Of a DNA stretch of 64,000 bases, positions 44,841-55,953 are shown in pieces. The DNA is from Culex pipiens pallens (taxonomy: Eukaryota > Arthropoda > Insecta > Diptera > Culicidae). The notes below the pieces were generated by a model that searched no databases, was not told the DNA's origin, and was given only the letters and a program-made list of their open reading frames with translations. Both the position numbers and the translations under genes were made by a program. Position 1 is the first letter of the stretch, and the number at the start of each line of letters is the position of its first letter. Location of the stretch: positions 119,731,010-119,795,009 of the forward strand of contig NC_068939.1 of the NCBI RefSeq assembly GCF_016801865.2, read 5' to 3'.

Positions 44841-45339
44841 GTTCCAGTCAGTTCCAGCCAGTTCAAGCCCAGTCCAGTTCCAGATCCTGAAGAAGCCCCA
44901 GACCAGCCGGACCCGCCAGCAGCCACCAGTAGCAGAGGCCCCAGTCCAGCCGGACTTAGCGGTGGAGGCCGCAGTCCGCCGGGACTTAGCCGCTGTGAAG
45001 AGTCCGCCGGGACTTAGCCGCTGTGAAGAGTCCGCCGGGACTTAGCCGCCGTGAAGAGTCCACCCGGGACTTAGGAGTTCGGGTCTGGCATGGTTCGGCG
45101 AAGAGGTCTGGAGGACAAGTCTGGCTTCAACGTAGAGAATTGGCTCGACGAAGGTCTTAATGAAATTAGCAACAAATAGTTGAGTGATATGATCGTGCGC
45201 GTAAAAGTTGAGAGTGTTACCGCAAAAATGTAATCTTTAAAAAGTGTAATATACAAATAAGTGAAGTTTACTGATCTGTTTTGACTCTACAAGTAAATAT
45301 CACAAAAATCCTGAAAGCCTAAACCGCTCGGGCCGTTCA

Positions 45340-45360
45340 GGTGGTGACTAGCGGAAAGCA
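45340..45360 (+). other. Primer-binding-site region
   Basis: GGTGGTGACTAGCGG follows the LTR. TGG at 45342 is the expected start of a site pairing with a tRNA CCA end. I cannot name the tRNA. Confidence 0.45.
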
Positions 45361-45527
45361 ACGCTGTGTGTGTTTGGACACGCCATTATGATTGGACAAA
45401 ACCGAGAGTTGAAAATGTGACTATGTGTGAAAGTTAATGAACAAAATGATTTCGCGAAATAACAAACAGTTAAAATAGTGTAAAAAAAAAGTTAAATTGA
45501 AGAAAATGTTATGTGAGGAGTTCTAAG

Positions 45528-45629
45528 ATGGAAGCAAATGTGCAGCAGTACGATATGGAACCAAAACGGGCTCGACCAATGGCAGAAGCATCGAAAATTT
45601 CGAAACCGGCCAACGATGGACAGCATTAG
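45528..45629 (+). CDS. Small leader ORF of the retrotransposon (33 aa)
   Basis: ATG at 45528 to TAG at 45627-45629, containing MEPKRARPMAEA. After the stop the same frame stays open to the TAG at 45723-45725, just before a consensus splice donor (AGG/GTGAGT at 45727). A second overlapping frame (ATG 45538) also runs through the donor. It may encode a small peptide or the 5' exon of a spliced accessory product. The evidence is only the ORFs and the splice signal. Confidence 0.35.
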   Translation: MEANVQQYDMEPKRARPMAEASKISKPANDGQH

Positions 45630-46021
45630 GGATTCAACAATGACGAGATCATCTGGACCAACTGGAGACGAAAATCAGCCACATCGGACACCCAAGAAGA
45701 CGACCATGGAAATCTGGCAGTTTAGGGTGAGTAAACAAAAGTTATACCGAAATTTGATGTAAATAGTTAAAAACACGCTTAAAAGGGTGCACAGCAACCA
45801 AGGAAGTTGTTGTCTTCTTATGCCAAAATTGACAAACTTACGGACCCAATCCTGCACAAATCTGATTGTAAAAACAGGCAAATTTTGTTGTAAATCACTT
45901 AGTAGACAGTACTTTAGGGGATGAATAAAACATTATATCGATAGTTCCCGTAGTTTCGAAAATACTAAAATATCTGTAACAAAAATCTTGGTGCAAAAGC
46001 TCTTGTTGATGTGCACCGTTA

Positions 46022-49000
46022 ATGATGGCGAATTTGGAGATGACGGATATAATCCAGCTTATTCCAGAATTTGATGGGTCATTAGACTCACTGGAGCAAT
46101 TTTTAATATTAATAGATTATTATGCTGATCAAATTCCTGAAGGCGAAGATCAGAGTAAATTTTTAAATATTGTTTTTATGAAACTAAAATTTAAAGCAGC
46201 AGCACGTATAAACCGAATTTATGCAAGCACTTGGGAAGAAACCAAGGCAAATTTAATTAGAGAGTTTGGTATCAAAACTACTTTTGGTAGCATAATTGAA
46301 CAAATTGAAACTCTGAAACAAGGACGGGATGAATCATTTAAATCATATGCAGGAAGAGTTCTTGACATAAAATACGAAATCATAAAAATTGATCAAAGTT
46401 ACAACGAAAATTCATTTACAGCTTATAGCTTAAAAAGCCACTTTATAGTTGGAATTATAAATAATGATATCAAAGAAATTGCCACGAATAACCGTCATAT
46501 GAAGTTAGAAAATTTGCTAGAATTTTTAGAAAATGAACGAATTGACAGAGAGTCTTTAAGAACTCTCGAACAAAGGTTACTTGCTAGTACTGAAAATTCA
46601 AACCTTAATTTTGACAGAAAATTCAGAAATTTCAGGTACAATAAAAATACAAATTTTAATCAAAGAAATAATTATCAAGCTAACAAATTTTATGAATGTT
46701 ATAAAACGAATACTGCAAAGAGCACTTTAAAACGAACTTATACAAATAGTCGACGCAATAAAAATCAAATTCCAAATAATTTTAAAATGCAATTTAAAGA
46801 ATACATTCCACCACATGAAACATTAAAAATCAATTTCAATAATGATTCGATATTTTATGCAAATATTGCTACCTTGGCAAGGCCAACAAAATTTCACAAA
46901 TTTATAATTGACTCCGCATCATGTAACAATTTTGTAAGATGGGATGTGGTTAGTAATATGCGTTTAACTAACATTGATTTCAACGATAGAATTTCCATTA
47001 GAGGGGTTCATGGAATAGCAGAAGATACAGTAGGATCTGTAAATATGATTTTATTGATAGGAAATTCAAAATACGAGGAAAAGTTCTACATTTTGAAGCA
47101 TTTCGCTGATGATGCAATTCTTGGAGCACATTTTCTAAAGAAATACACCTTATATATTAGTCAAAGTTTCGACTACATAGTTTTACGAACGCCTGATACA
47201 AAAAATATGCAATATCATAATCATGCAATGACCAATTTATTTAGAAACAATGACATTGAAAATATAAACAAAGTAAATATGACAGGTATTGGAGCAAACA
47301 GTTATGACAATTTTAATACAAATTATGATGAAAATAATGGAAATAATTATGATAATGACAATGGCTGCAATGGCAGAATCCAACCGTGCATTGAAGAGTA
47401 TTATGACGATCAAATTGAAATTGATGATGATAACCAAGATTACCCAAAAGAGATGAATTTAGAAAATGATCGGGATTATGATGTGATTGAAAACATGAAG
47501 CATGAGAAACTTACAGGCAATGAAAGAATGAGAAAAATTTATGAATTGGTTAAAACAGACCACTTGAAAGGCGATATCAATCAAGAAATTAATAATATTT
47601 TGAATGATTTTAATGAAATATTTTATTTAGAGGGTGACGAGTTGACTTATACCAATTTAACCATGCACGATATAGAGACAACAACTGAAATTCCAATTAA
47701 TAAAAGACAATATAGATTTCCTGAAGCTACCAAGAAACACGTTGAAGAACAAGTGGAAGAAATGCTAAAATTAGGGATAATACGCCCAAGTAAAAGTCCG
47801 TGGAATGCACCGGTATTATGCATCCCAAAGAAAGACTTAGACGCCGAAGGCAACAAACGCTACAGAATTGTAGTGGATTTTCGAGACCTAAATACAATTA
47901 CTAAACCATTTGTGTACCCTATACCGCTTATTAGCGAAATTTTGGACAGTATTGGAGAAGCTCGATATTTCTCAACCATTGACTTGAAATCAGGATTTTA
48001 TCAAATCCCAATTAACCCAAAGGATGCTGCGAAAACCGCTTTTTCAACATTTTTAGGACATTATGAATTTTTAAGAATGCCAATGGGACTGAAAAATAGT
48101 CCATCAACATTTCAAAAATTTACATTCACACTTATTTATGAAATACAACCAGTTAATGCGTTTGTATACTTGGATGACATTATTGTGTTTGGTAGAACTA
48201 TCGAAGAACACAATGAAAATTTATATAAAGTTTTGAATGCATTGCATGAACATAATTTAAAAGTTGAACCATCAAAATGTAAAATTTTACACAAAGAAGT
48301 CAGATATTTGGGTCATATTATTAATGAAAAAGGTATTCGACCAACTAGTGAAAATATTGATACAATCAAAAACATGAAAAGGCCGCAGACGATTAAAAAT
48401 GTGAGATCATTTTTGGGAACTGTTAATTTTTATGGAAAATTTATTCCAAACATTGCAGATAAACGTAAGCCACTTAATGCATTATTAAAGAAAAATGTGA
48501 AATTTATTTGGACAGAAGAATGTGAACATGCATTTGAAGAATTAAAGAACTACTTAATTTCAGAACCAGTTTTAGTTAGACCGAACTATAATGACAAATT
48601 TGTTTTGACAACTGATGCTAGCGATTATGCTATCGGAGCAGTTCTTACTAATGAGAAGTCAAATGATCACCCCATCGCTTACGCAAGTCGTGCGCTTATC
48701 GGGGCTGAAAGAAACTATTTTACTATTGAGAAGGAACTACTTGCTATTGTTTGGGCAGTAGACCACTTCAAACATTTTATCTATAACCAAGATTTTATCG
48801 TTTACACAGATCATAGACCATTGGTAGCTCTATGGCATTTGAAGGAAACTTCACCAACTTTGACAAAACTTCGTTTGAAAATCCAAGGCATTGGATGTGA
48901 AATTCGTTACAAGCAAGGAAAGGAAAATGTGGTTGCAGATTTTCTCTCACGTTTAAATAATGATGAAATTCATGCAGATGATAAACAGACATCAAAATTA

Positions 49001-50602
49001 GTAGCAATTACAACTCGTCAACAAGCAAAACAAAATAGACAAAATATTTCAGATAATCAAAACTCAACAAATACTTCAAACAGACAGAATTTATCTAGAA
49101 ACAAAACTAATTGGAATAATAATATGAATGGACTTCAAAACATTGACATAAATTTAGATAATGACGATGATAGCAACGATAAAACATTTACCTACAAGGA
49201 TTTCAAAGATACAGATATCGATTTTAACGTTTTAAAATTTTCTAAAAATATTATACCATTTGAACAAGCCGAAGCTACATTTATGATATTAAACAGTGTT
49301 ACGGTACACAAAGAATTGAGTAAATACATTGACCTTCCACATGGTATTAAGGATTACACCAATGAAAATATATTTGTATTCCCGCAAAAGAAAATTTGGG
49401 GTTTAATTTTGAATGATTTTGCTACAGATGCATCAGTTATACAAATTATTTCTCATAGAATATTTAAAACAGAGTTGGAACTAAACTTATTACGATTTTT
49501 TGCAATGAAACTTTCAAAGTCATTTACACTATATGCAACAGAAAATGAACGAATTTATGTAAAGCCAGAAGACAGAGATCAAGTGCTTAAAGATTTTCAC
49601 GACGCACCGTTGGGTGGTCATGTCGGAGGTAAACGAATGATTAAAAGAATGAGTCCTCTATTTACATGGGAAAATATGCGAAGAGATGTTTTGAATTATG
49701 TAAAGCAATGTGATTCTTGTCAAAAGAATAAAATATGGCCAGCAAATAAGATGCCAATGAAAATTACGACAACATCGTATGAACCTTTTGATAAAATTTA
49801 TATGGATGTGGTTATGTTACCAATTTCTAATAATGGAAACAATTGTGGGCTTGTGATACAAGATGATTTAACAAGATTTTTGATTGTAGCTCCCATGGAA
49901 AACCAAGAAAGTACTACTGTTGCTAGAACTTTTGTCGAAAACTTTGTTTGTAAATTTGGTGCTCCTAAAGAAGTTGTAACCGATCGAGGTACAAACTTTG
50001 TAAGCAAATTATTGCAACATACATGCAAAATATTACACATTAAAAAGATCGTTACAAGTGCATATCATCCTCAAGCTAACTTAGTAGAGAGATCAAATAG
50101 AGAGTTGAAAGTTTATTTACGAAATTTTATTGGCAAAGATCCACAATGTTGGGATGAATTAATACCATATTTTATGTTTGAATACAACACTACAGAAAAT
50201 TCATCAACTGGATATTCTCCCTATGAACTTTTGTATGGAAGAAAAGCTACTATACCAAGCACAATTTATAAAATTAATGATTCAGATTTAAATTATGACG
50301 ACTATATTTGTTCAATGAAAGATATATTCAAGGATGCTCATGAAACTGCTAGAAACAACTTAATATTGTCAAAAGAAAAGAGAAAGGAAATTTATGACAA
50401 AAAGACAAATGATTGGGTACCAATGTGGGGAGATAGAGTTTTGGTACAAATGGTACAGACAGGAATTGGTCAAAAGTTACAAAATAAGTGGCGAGGCCCT
50501 TATGATATCGTTAAATTTAACAGCGATCAAACGACCACTGTTAAAAATGGCAACAAATTTGAAGATGTACATAATAATAGACTTAGAAAATACAATGATT
50601 AA
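46022..50602 (+). CDS. Gag-Pol polyprotein of the Ty3/gypsy element (1526 aa)
   Basis: One uninterrupted ORF with Gag and Pol fused, no frameshift signal between. Gag fills about residues 1-280 and has no CCHC knuckle. An aspartic protease follows near 295 with active-site D-S-A-S instead of the usual D-[ST]-G. Reverse transcriptase spans about 560-745 with YLDDII near 716. RNase H starts with TTDASDYA near 863. Integrase has the H-H-C-C zinc site (HDAPLGGH near 1193, CDSCQ near 1229) and the catalytic D, D and E in MDVV, TDRG and LVER, with 34 residues between the last two, as in the gypsy lineages that have HPQAN..ER. A GPY/F-type module (WRGPYDIV) is near 1490. AT-rich codon use unlike the host genes. 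Apparently intact, so this copy could be autonomous. Start chosen at the first of two ATGs. Confidence 0.93.
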   Translation: MMANLEMTDIIQLIPEFDGSLDSLEQFLILIDYYADQIPEGEDQSKFLNIVFMKLKFKAAARINRIYASTWEETKANLIREFGIKTTFGSIIEQIETLKQGRDESFKSYAGRVLDIKYEIIKIDQSYNENSFTAYSLKSHFIVGIINNDIKEIATNNRHMKLENLLEFLENERIDRESLRTLEQRLLASTENSNLNFDRKFRNFRYNKNTNFNQRNNYQANKFYECYKTNTAKSTLKRTYTNSRRNKNQIPNNFKMQFKEYIPPHETLKINFNNDSIFYANIATLARPTKFHKFIIDSASCNNFVRWDVVSNMRLTNIDFNDRISIRGVHGIAEDTVGSVNMILLIGNSKYEEKFYILKHFADDAILGAHFLKKYTLYISQSFDYIVLRTPDTKNMQYHNHAMTNLFRNNDIENINKVNMTGIGANSYDNFNTNYDENNGNNYDNDNGCNGRIQPCIEEYYDDQIEIDDDNQDYPKEMNLENDRDYDVIENMKHEKLTGNERMRKIYELVKTDHLKGDINQEINNILNDFNEIFYLEGDELTYTNLTMHDIETTTEIPINKRQYRFPEATKKHVEEQVEEMLKLGIIRPSKSPWNAPVLCIPKKDLDAEGNKRYRIVVDFRDLNTITKPFVYPIPLISEILDSIGEARYFSTIDLKSGFYQIPINPKDAAKTAFSTFLGHYEFLRMPMGLKNSPSTFQKFTFTLIYEIQPVNAFVYLDDIIVFGRTIEEHNENLYKVLNALHEHNLKVEPSKCKILHKEVRYLGHIINEKGIRPTSENIDTIKNMKRPQTIKNVRSFLGTVNFYGKFIPNIADKRKPLNALLKKNVKFIWTEECEHAFEELKNYLISEPVLVRPNYNDKFVLTTDASDYAIGAVLTNEKSNDHPIAYASRALIGAERNYFTIEKELLAIVWAVDHFKHFIYNQDFIVYTDHRPLVALWHLKETSPTLTKLRLKIQGIGCEIRYKQGKENVVADFLSRLNNDEIHADDKQTSKLVAITTRQQAKQNRQNISDNQNSTNTSNRQNLSRNKTNWNNNMNGLQNIDINLDNDDDSNDKTFTYKDFKDTDIDFNVLKFSKNIIPFEQAEATFMILNSVTVHKELSKYIDLPHGIKDYTNENIFVFPQKKIWGLILNDFATDASVIQIISHRIFKTELELNLLRFFAMKLSKSFTLYATENERIYVKPEDRDQVLKDFHDAPLGGHVGGKRMIKRMSPLFTWENMRRDVLNYVKQCDSCQKNKIWPANKMPMKITTTSYEPFDKIYMDVVMLPISNNGNNCGLVIQDDLTRFLIVAPMENQESTTVARTFVENFVCKFGAPKEVVTDRGTNFVSKLLQHTCKILHIKKIVTSAYHPQANLVERSNRELKVYLRNFIGKDPQCWDELIPYFMFEYNTTENSSTGYSPYELLYGRKATIPSTIYKINDSDLNYDDYICSMKDIFKDAHETARNNLILSKEKRKEIYDKKTNDWVPMWGDRVLVQMVQTGIGQKLQNKWRGPYDIVKFNSDQTTTVKNGNKFEDVHNNRLRKYND

Positions 50603-51601
50603 CATAACACTAAATGATAGTTCAGATTATACCCGTATGAAAATACATTTAACCTTTTTTTTAACAATATACATTTAACATAATTTAAATTTAAAATTAA
50701 ATGCTCCAATACAAGAAAAATATTTTGAAATGACAATTACAGTACAATTAAAATAAAAAAAATAAGCGATTTATGCAATGAATGACTTAGTATCATAAAC
50801 GATTAATATCAAAAGAACACAATGAATGAAAATATTTATTTTAAACACGGGATTATTTGTGTATATTGAACAAAAAAATAATAATAAAAAAAACCTTATT
50901 GAATTGATATGATTCATGAATTAGAAAAAAACGAGTGTTATCAAGAGAATTAAATGAATCAAACAAATGTGTTACAAATACTGATTTTTATATAGAAAAA
51001 TAAACATGAAAAAAAATAATATATGATTGATTTGATATGATAAATGAATTAATGTTGAGTTAAACAAAATATGAATGATTATTATCAAAAAAATGCGCAA
51101 ACAAGAATGTTATGAATTGGGGATGAAAGATAATTTTTATAAATGATTGAATTGATAAGATTTAAACAAGAAACAGATTAAGAAAAATACAGTACTGAGT
51201 TGATACATATTTTTTTTCAAAAACACGTGAAGCGATTATGATCAAATATAAACATAATAATGAAGCAGTGATGAAACACGTTAAAACAATTAAGAAGCTG
51301 TTGGGTTGCAATTTTGGGAATATACTTAATTGAGCTAAAATGGGTTAATAGGGTATTAGAAAAAACAATGACGCAATTTTTAACTACAAATAAAAACAAA
51401 TCAAACGGACTGAACAATAACGAAATTTCAACGACAGGCAAATGAAGATGGTGTGATTATTAAATGTTTCAAAACAACATGTATGCAAGTAAGAGTGTGT
51501 GTGAGAATAATTGGACAAGGGAGGTGCACCCCAGAATGAATGTTGAATGTAAACATGTGTTTTATAATTTACTTAACAAAGTATTAAGAATTTATTTTCA
51601 G

Positions 51602-51704
51602 AATGTTATATGCTTATACGAAGGATTTACAGGAAACCATTGGAAGACGATCAAGAAGACAACAATTTCAACAAGAACGAATATGAACTACAGCTCAAGG
51701 AAAG
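51602..51704 (+). other. Candidate spliced exon in the retrotransposon 3' region
   Basis: Acceptor TTATTTTCAG, then donor AAAG/GTAAAA. Two frames stay open across it, and in the phase set by the 45538 leader frame the join is open to 51772. Nothing but signals and frames supports this. Confidence 0.3.
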
Positions 51705-53627
51705 GTAAAATTTGTGAGTATATCGTGGGGAATCTAAAAAGATCGAAAAGGACGGTAAAAGTTCCGATCTAGGGATACATAAACTGATAAAGCAACGCCA
51801 AAGGGATTAAAAAGTAGACAATTGTACTCTATGGGGAGAGTTTTATGTCGAATAAAGCTTCAAACAGTTGTAATCCATGGGGGGATTCAATATGTTAAAA
51901 ACATTTCAAAACATTTGCACTTTACGGGGATAGTCAAATGAAAATTAAAGGGAATGGATAAATAACGCTTCAAGGGAAAATCAAGGGATAAAATAATGCT
52001 TCAAGGGAAAAACACCTTTAAACTGATAAAATCAGAGGAAAAAAATCAGATCGTTATCATTAGAATGATAATTGAACCAACTAATTATTTTGCAAATTCA
52101 GCATTTATTGCAAATTGCTAAAATAAACAAATTAATTTAATGGGTTTGACAAATTTGAAAACACAAAGTGATGTACAGATTTCATAAAAAGTTGGAAGAA
52201 CAGAATGGATATTTTAACATACGCAGTATTGCAATGACAAGATGATAGGATGTATAGATCAATGAAAAACTTTATAGAGTAATTTTTTTTTATTCAAGTA
52301 TAAAAATAATAGTCAATTAGAACTGATTTCTTTTTGTATTAAAAATAATAGAACTGATTTCATATAAAAATATCAACAAGATTTATAAAATTGTAAGTAA
52401 ATTTTAATTTCAATTTTGCACATAAATTAAATGATAGATTCCTGAAAATTATAAAATAGTATTCATGCGAAGAAAACAAGTAAGAAATTTGTGTGGGAGA
52501 AACAAAACTAAAAAACTGAAGTATGGCAGAGACACAAGGATGATCGACGCGTTCGTATGCTGAGAAGTTCTACGCGTTCGTATGCAGAAGTTTGTGATGG
52601 CAAGATGGTGAGTGGCAAAGTCATGCGGGAGGTTGGACAGGTAACGGTGTTGATGTTGTTGTAAAAGGTCATATCAATGAGGATCAAGTCGAATTAAATC
52701 GCATTTTTTGTAACGAGACATTCACGTAAAACAAATTACTAAATCGAAATGTGGAATTAAGCGAAGTAAAGATGATTGAAACATCAATTATGGAACAAAA
52801 ATGCAAGTTGAGATCATACTGCACGTCTGAAACTATTGAAAAGGAGAAGATCATGATAAACAAATGATAACATCATCCGATGTCATTAATTTACAAAAGC
52901 CAAAGTTGCAAATTAAACGAAAAGACAATTTTGGACAAACAACATTTCCTAAACATTTGAAAAAAGAATTACATCAACCGATGTCAATAATTTGAGATTG
53001 TCAAAGATACAAAGCAACTGGAAAAGTCAATTTTGGACAAAAAAATACTGGATTTACGAACAATTCACAATACTCAGCAAGTGAGAAGTCAATGCACTCT
53101 CAAAACTGACCATAGTCAACTCACAGCTGGGTTATGAAGCATAATTCATGATGGAAACGACAATTGCACTAATCGGCAAAATTCAACACCTTAGCCTCGA
53201 AAACTGACCAATTGACCAAGTCACTGTGGAATGAATAGCCTCACGATAGAGACGATTTTGATGGAAGACGACGACGATAATAACCAGCCGATCAACACAG
53301 TTCTACAACAACAAATTTAGCTTACAGTGGGAAAAATGCAATGATTTTTTTTAGGAGAGATAATGAAAATTAATTTCAAATGCAAGTTTATTTAAATCAG
53401 TTTCAACGAAAATATTTTTACAAGAGAAGTTCAAAATAGTAGTTCAAGTAATTTAACAGGACAGAAGATCAAAAAAGTAACGCAAATAATTTTTACAGGA
53501 GAAAAATCAAAAGAACAATTATATTATAAAGCAATCTACAAGAAAGCACAAGAAGAACAAATTGTAAACCGCACGATCACTACACCCGACAATATTCTTT
53601 CCAGAGATGATCATTTCTTTCAGACGA

Positions 53628-53654
53628 TCATCTAGCTGATAAGTGTGGGGGAGA
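53628..53654 (+). other. Second polypurine-tract-like copy
   Basis: ATCTAGCTGATAAGTGTGGG(GGA) repeats almost exactly the sequence directly before the 3' LTR (53827-53850, ATCTAGCTGGTAAGTGTGGG), 198 bp upstream of it. Confidence 0.6.
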
Positions 53655-53826
53655 TTAACCAAACCATTTTTTTAAATCAATTTTTTATAGCCAGCCTTTA
53701 AAGTATATTTTTATGATTTTTTGCAAAGTTTTTTTTTCACAAATCAAATTATTAATTTTGGGAATATTCTTCCAACCTACAAATAACTTTCGATAGATGT
53801 TCTTAATGCTTTTCAAGTATACAAAC

Positions 53827-53850
53827 ATCTAGCTGGTAAGTGTGGGGGAA
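53827..53850 (+). other. Polypurine tract before the 3' LTR
   Basis: AAGTGTGGGGGAA immediately precedes the LTR's TG, the standard plus-strand primer position for an LTR retrotransposon. Confidence 0.65.
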
Positions 53851-54959
53851 TGCAGCGACCTCAAATTTAAATCATTAAATTTGTCCATTTATCGATCCTC
53901 ACCACAGTTCTGACCATGCGCGCTTACGCAAGCATAAATAATTTTACCCGTCGACTCGCGTTGCGCGACAAATAATTAAGCTTATGTACAGGTGTGGATC
54001 ATGAGTCATCCTCACCTGAAAAGCCCTTTATTAAATTTCGCCAATTGTTAGGCAATCAAAAAAAATGGTTAAGCTTTCAATTATGAATGTGCGATGTTAT
54101 TACACAGGGGAAATTGAGGGTGTGGCTTAACCAAATTCATTGGCATGTTTGTTCAATGGAGAATTCGACCTTCTCATTATTGACCAACATTTTTGAGAAT
54201 GTTTTAGGAACATAATTTTGATATTCCAATAACATAATTTAAAGTTTCACGACAATGGTTCGAACCCATGACTTCCGATTTTGAGGTGTACTCACTACAC
54301 CATACGGAAAGTCATGAAGAATTGCAGAGGTCTGCATAATTTAATTCATGAGGTTCATCGATGCTTCTCATCGAAACGGACCACTTTTAGTAGAACAAAA
54401 TTTAGTAGAGTTTTCGGGGACTGACTATAAAAACCCCAAAATTCTTGAGGAGGGCAGTTAGTTCCAGTCAGTTCCAGCCAGTTCAAGCCCAGTCCAGTTC
54501 CAGATCCTGAAGAAGCCCCAGACCAGCCGGACCCGCCAGCAGCCACCAGTAGCAGAGGCCCCAGTCCAGCCGGACTTAGCGGTGGAGGCCGCAGTCCGCC
54601 GGGACTTAGCCGCTGTGAAGAGTCCGCCGGGACTTAGCCGCTGTGAAGAGTCCGCCGGGACTTAGCCGCCGTGAAGAGTCCACCCGGGACTTAGGAGTTC
54701 GGGTCTGGCATGGTTCGGCGAAGAGGTCTGGAGGACAAGTCTGGCTTCAACGTAGAGAATTGGCTCGACGAAGGTCTTAATGAAATTAGCAACAAATAGT
54801 TGAGTGATATGATCGTGCGCGTAAAAGTTGAGAGTGTTACCGCAAAAATGTAATCTTTAAAAAGTGTAATATACAAATAAGTGAAGTTTACTGATCTGTT
54901 TTGACTCTACAAGTAAATATCACAAAAATCCTGAAAGCCTAAACCGCTCGGGCCGTTCA
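53851..54959 (+). repeat. 3' LTR
   Basis: Same length and sequence as the 5' LTR, offset 9620 bp, including tRNA-like segment, promoter and 28-bp repeats. Followed by the target duplication CTAT. Confidence 0.93.
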
Positions 54960-55405
54960 CTATGATCCAAGGGTGCCCAACATTTTGGCCTGATCTGATT
55001 TTTCTGTTTGATAAAAGTTAAAAATAAAACAGATTAATAAGGTGGGATTGCAAATATTTTTTTGGTATTTTGAGAAAAAAGCAAAATTTTAAATATTTGT
55101 TTAATATTAACTTTTTAAAACAATTATAACTTCTTTACCTGTTGCAAATATTTTTACAGTTTAAAAGCGAATCCACGAACAGTGCATAACCCTTTGTTAA
55201 GGACGTCGTTTGGACCTCACCAATGGTCCAAATATGTCAATGGAAAGTGGAGCAAATCGGGGCACAAAGTTTGAAGGTTTAAAAACTTCAACAATCTTGA
55301 AATGACTTTAGCTAAAGCAAAGTTCAATGAAATTTTAAATTTCAAATGAAGTTATCGGTATTTTAGTAAAAAATAACTCAATGTTTAAAGCCGTATAAAA
55401 AGTGT
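54543..55405 (+). repeat. 863-bp duplication, copy 1
   Basis: Contains the last 417 bp of the 3' LTR and 446 bp of flanking DNA. Repeated directly at 55954-56816 with no difference that I can find, so the duplication happened after insertion and recently. Confidence 0.88.
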
Positions 55406-55727
55406 TCCATCCAGATATCATCTCGATTTGACCTGGAGCTTGTAGGGGACATATAAGGGAAACGATCGGTTACTGAGAACGGTTTGGTCTGCTTACACAA
55501 TAAGAAATGTTTAATTTTTTAATGTTGAATAATTTAATGGTTGAAAACAACATATTTTTGGATATAATTTAACCTTCATATTTGTGGAATTCGTGGTATT
55601 ACACAGAAAAAAATAATTTAATTTACTATTATTTAATGCTATTATTTAAAATGCAAATTTTTCTTCATTCCATAATTTTAAGGCTTATTGCGTTTGATTT
55701 TCGACTTTTCCAACCCAAATTCAGCAT

Positions 55728-55921
55728 TCTAATAGTAGTTTATGCAACAAGTTGCAAAAAGAAGATTTTTATGGCACGAGTCGTACGATAAATACGACGA
55801 GTGCTGAAAAAATCAAGTTTTGCAACGAGTTCCATACAACATTTTATGCAATTTCGAAAAACACCCATTGAGTGAAATTTTAAGTCGAATTTTCATGTAT
55901 TTTGTCAATAAATCGTTTAAA
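55728..55921 (+). repeat. Dispersed repeat, second copy
   Basis: Inverted counterpart of 22702-22925 (TTTATGCAACAAGTTGCA, GGCACGAGTCGTA, CACCCATTGAGTGAAATTTT). Lies between the two copies of the 863-bp duplication. Confidence 0.65.
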
Positions 55922-55953
55922 TAAAAAAAATCTAGAGTTTTATTTGAAAAGGT

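Larger units (their letters stand above)
44231..45339 (+). repeat. 5' LTR
   Basis: Begins TGCAGCGACC and ends GGGCCGTTCA. It contains a tRNA-like segment, a TATA/Inr promoter and a 28-bp tandem repeat (start positions 44973, 45001, 45029 and a variant at 45057; core AGTCCGCCGGGACTTAGCC). ORFs of 61 and 63 codons on the minus strand are LTR artefacts that recur in every copy. Confidence 0.93.
50603..53850 (+). other. 3.2-kb untranslated 3' region of the retrotransposon
   Basis: AT-rich, without an envelope-type ORF. The longest ORF is 102 codons at 51464-51772. A consensus acceptor (TTTATTTTCAG, ending 51601) opens an exon of about 103 nt followed by AAAG/GTAAAA at 51705, which could join to the leader donor at 45727. 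CTTCAAGGGAAAA is repeated at about 51968-52010. Two polypurine-tract-like copies lie at 53628 and 53826. The region could hold a decayed env or regulatory RNA. Confidence 0.5.
44231..54959 (+). mobile_element. Complete Ty3/gypsy LTR retrotransposon (10.7 kb)
   Basis: Two 1109-bp LTRs (TG...CA) flank a single 1526-codon Gag-Pol ORF and a 3.2-kb untranslated 3' region. A 4-bp target duplication CTAT occurs at 44227-44230 and 54960-54963. The LTRs are identical as far as I can read, so the insertion is recent. The whole element is plus strand, in the same direction as the FGF gene whose intron it probably occupies. Confidence 0.93.

Noticed and set aside
50603..53850. Envelope gene of the gypsy-type element
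   Set aside because: No long ORF, signal peptide or transmembrane pattern in the region; only short frames remain.
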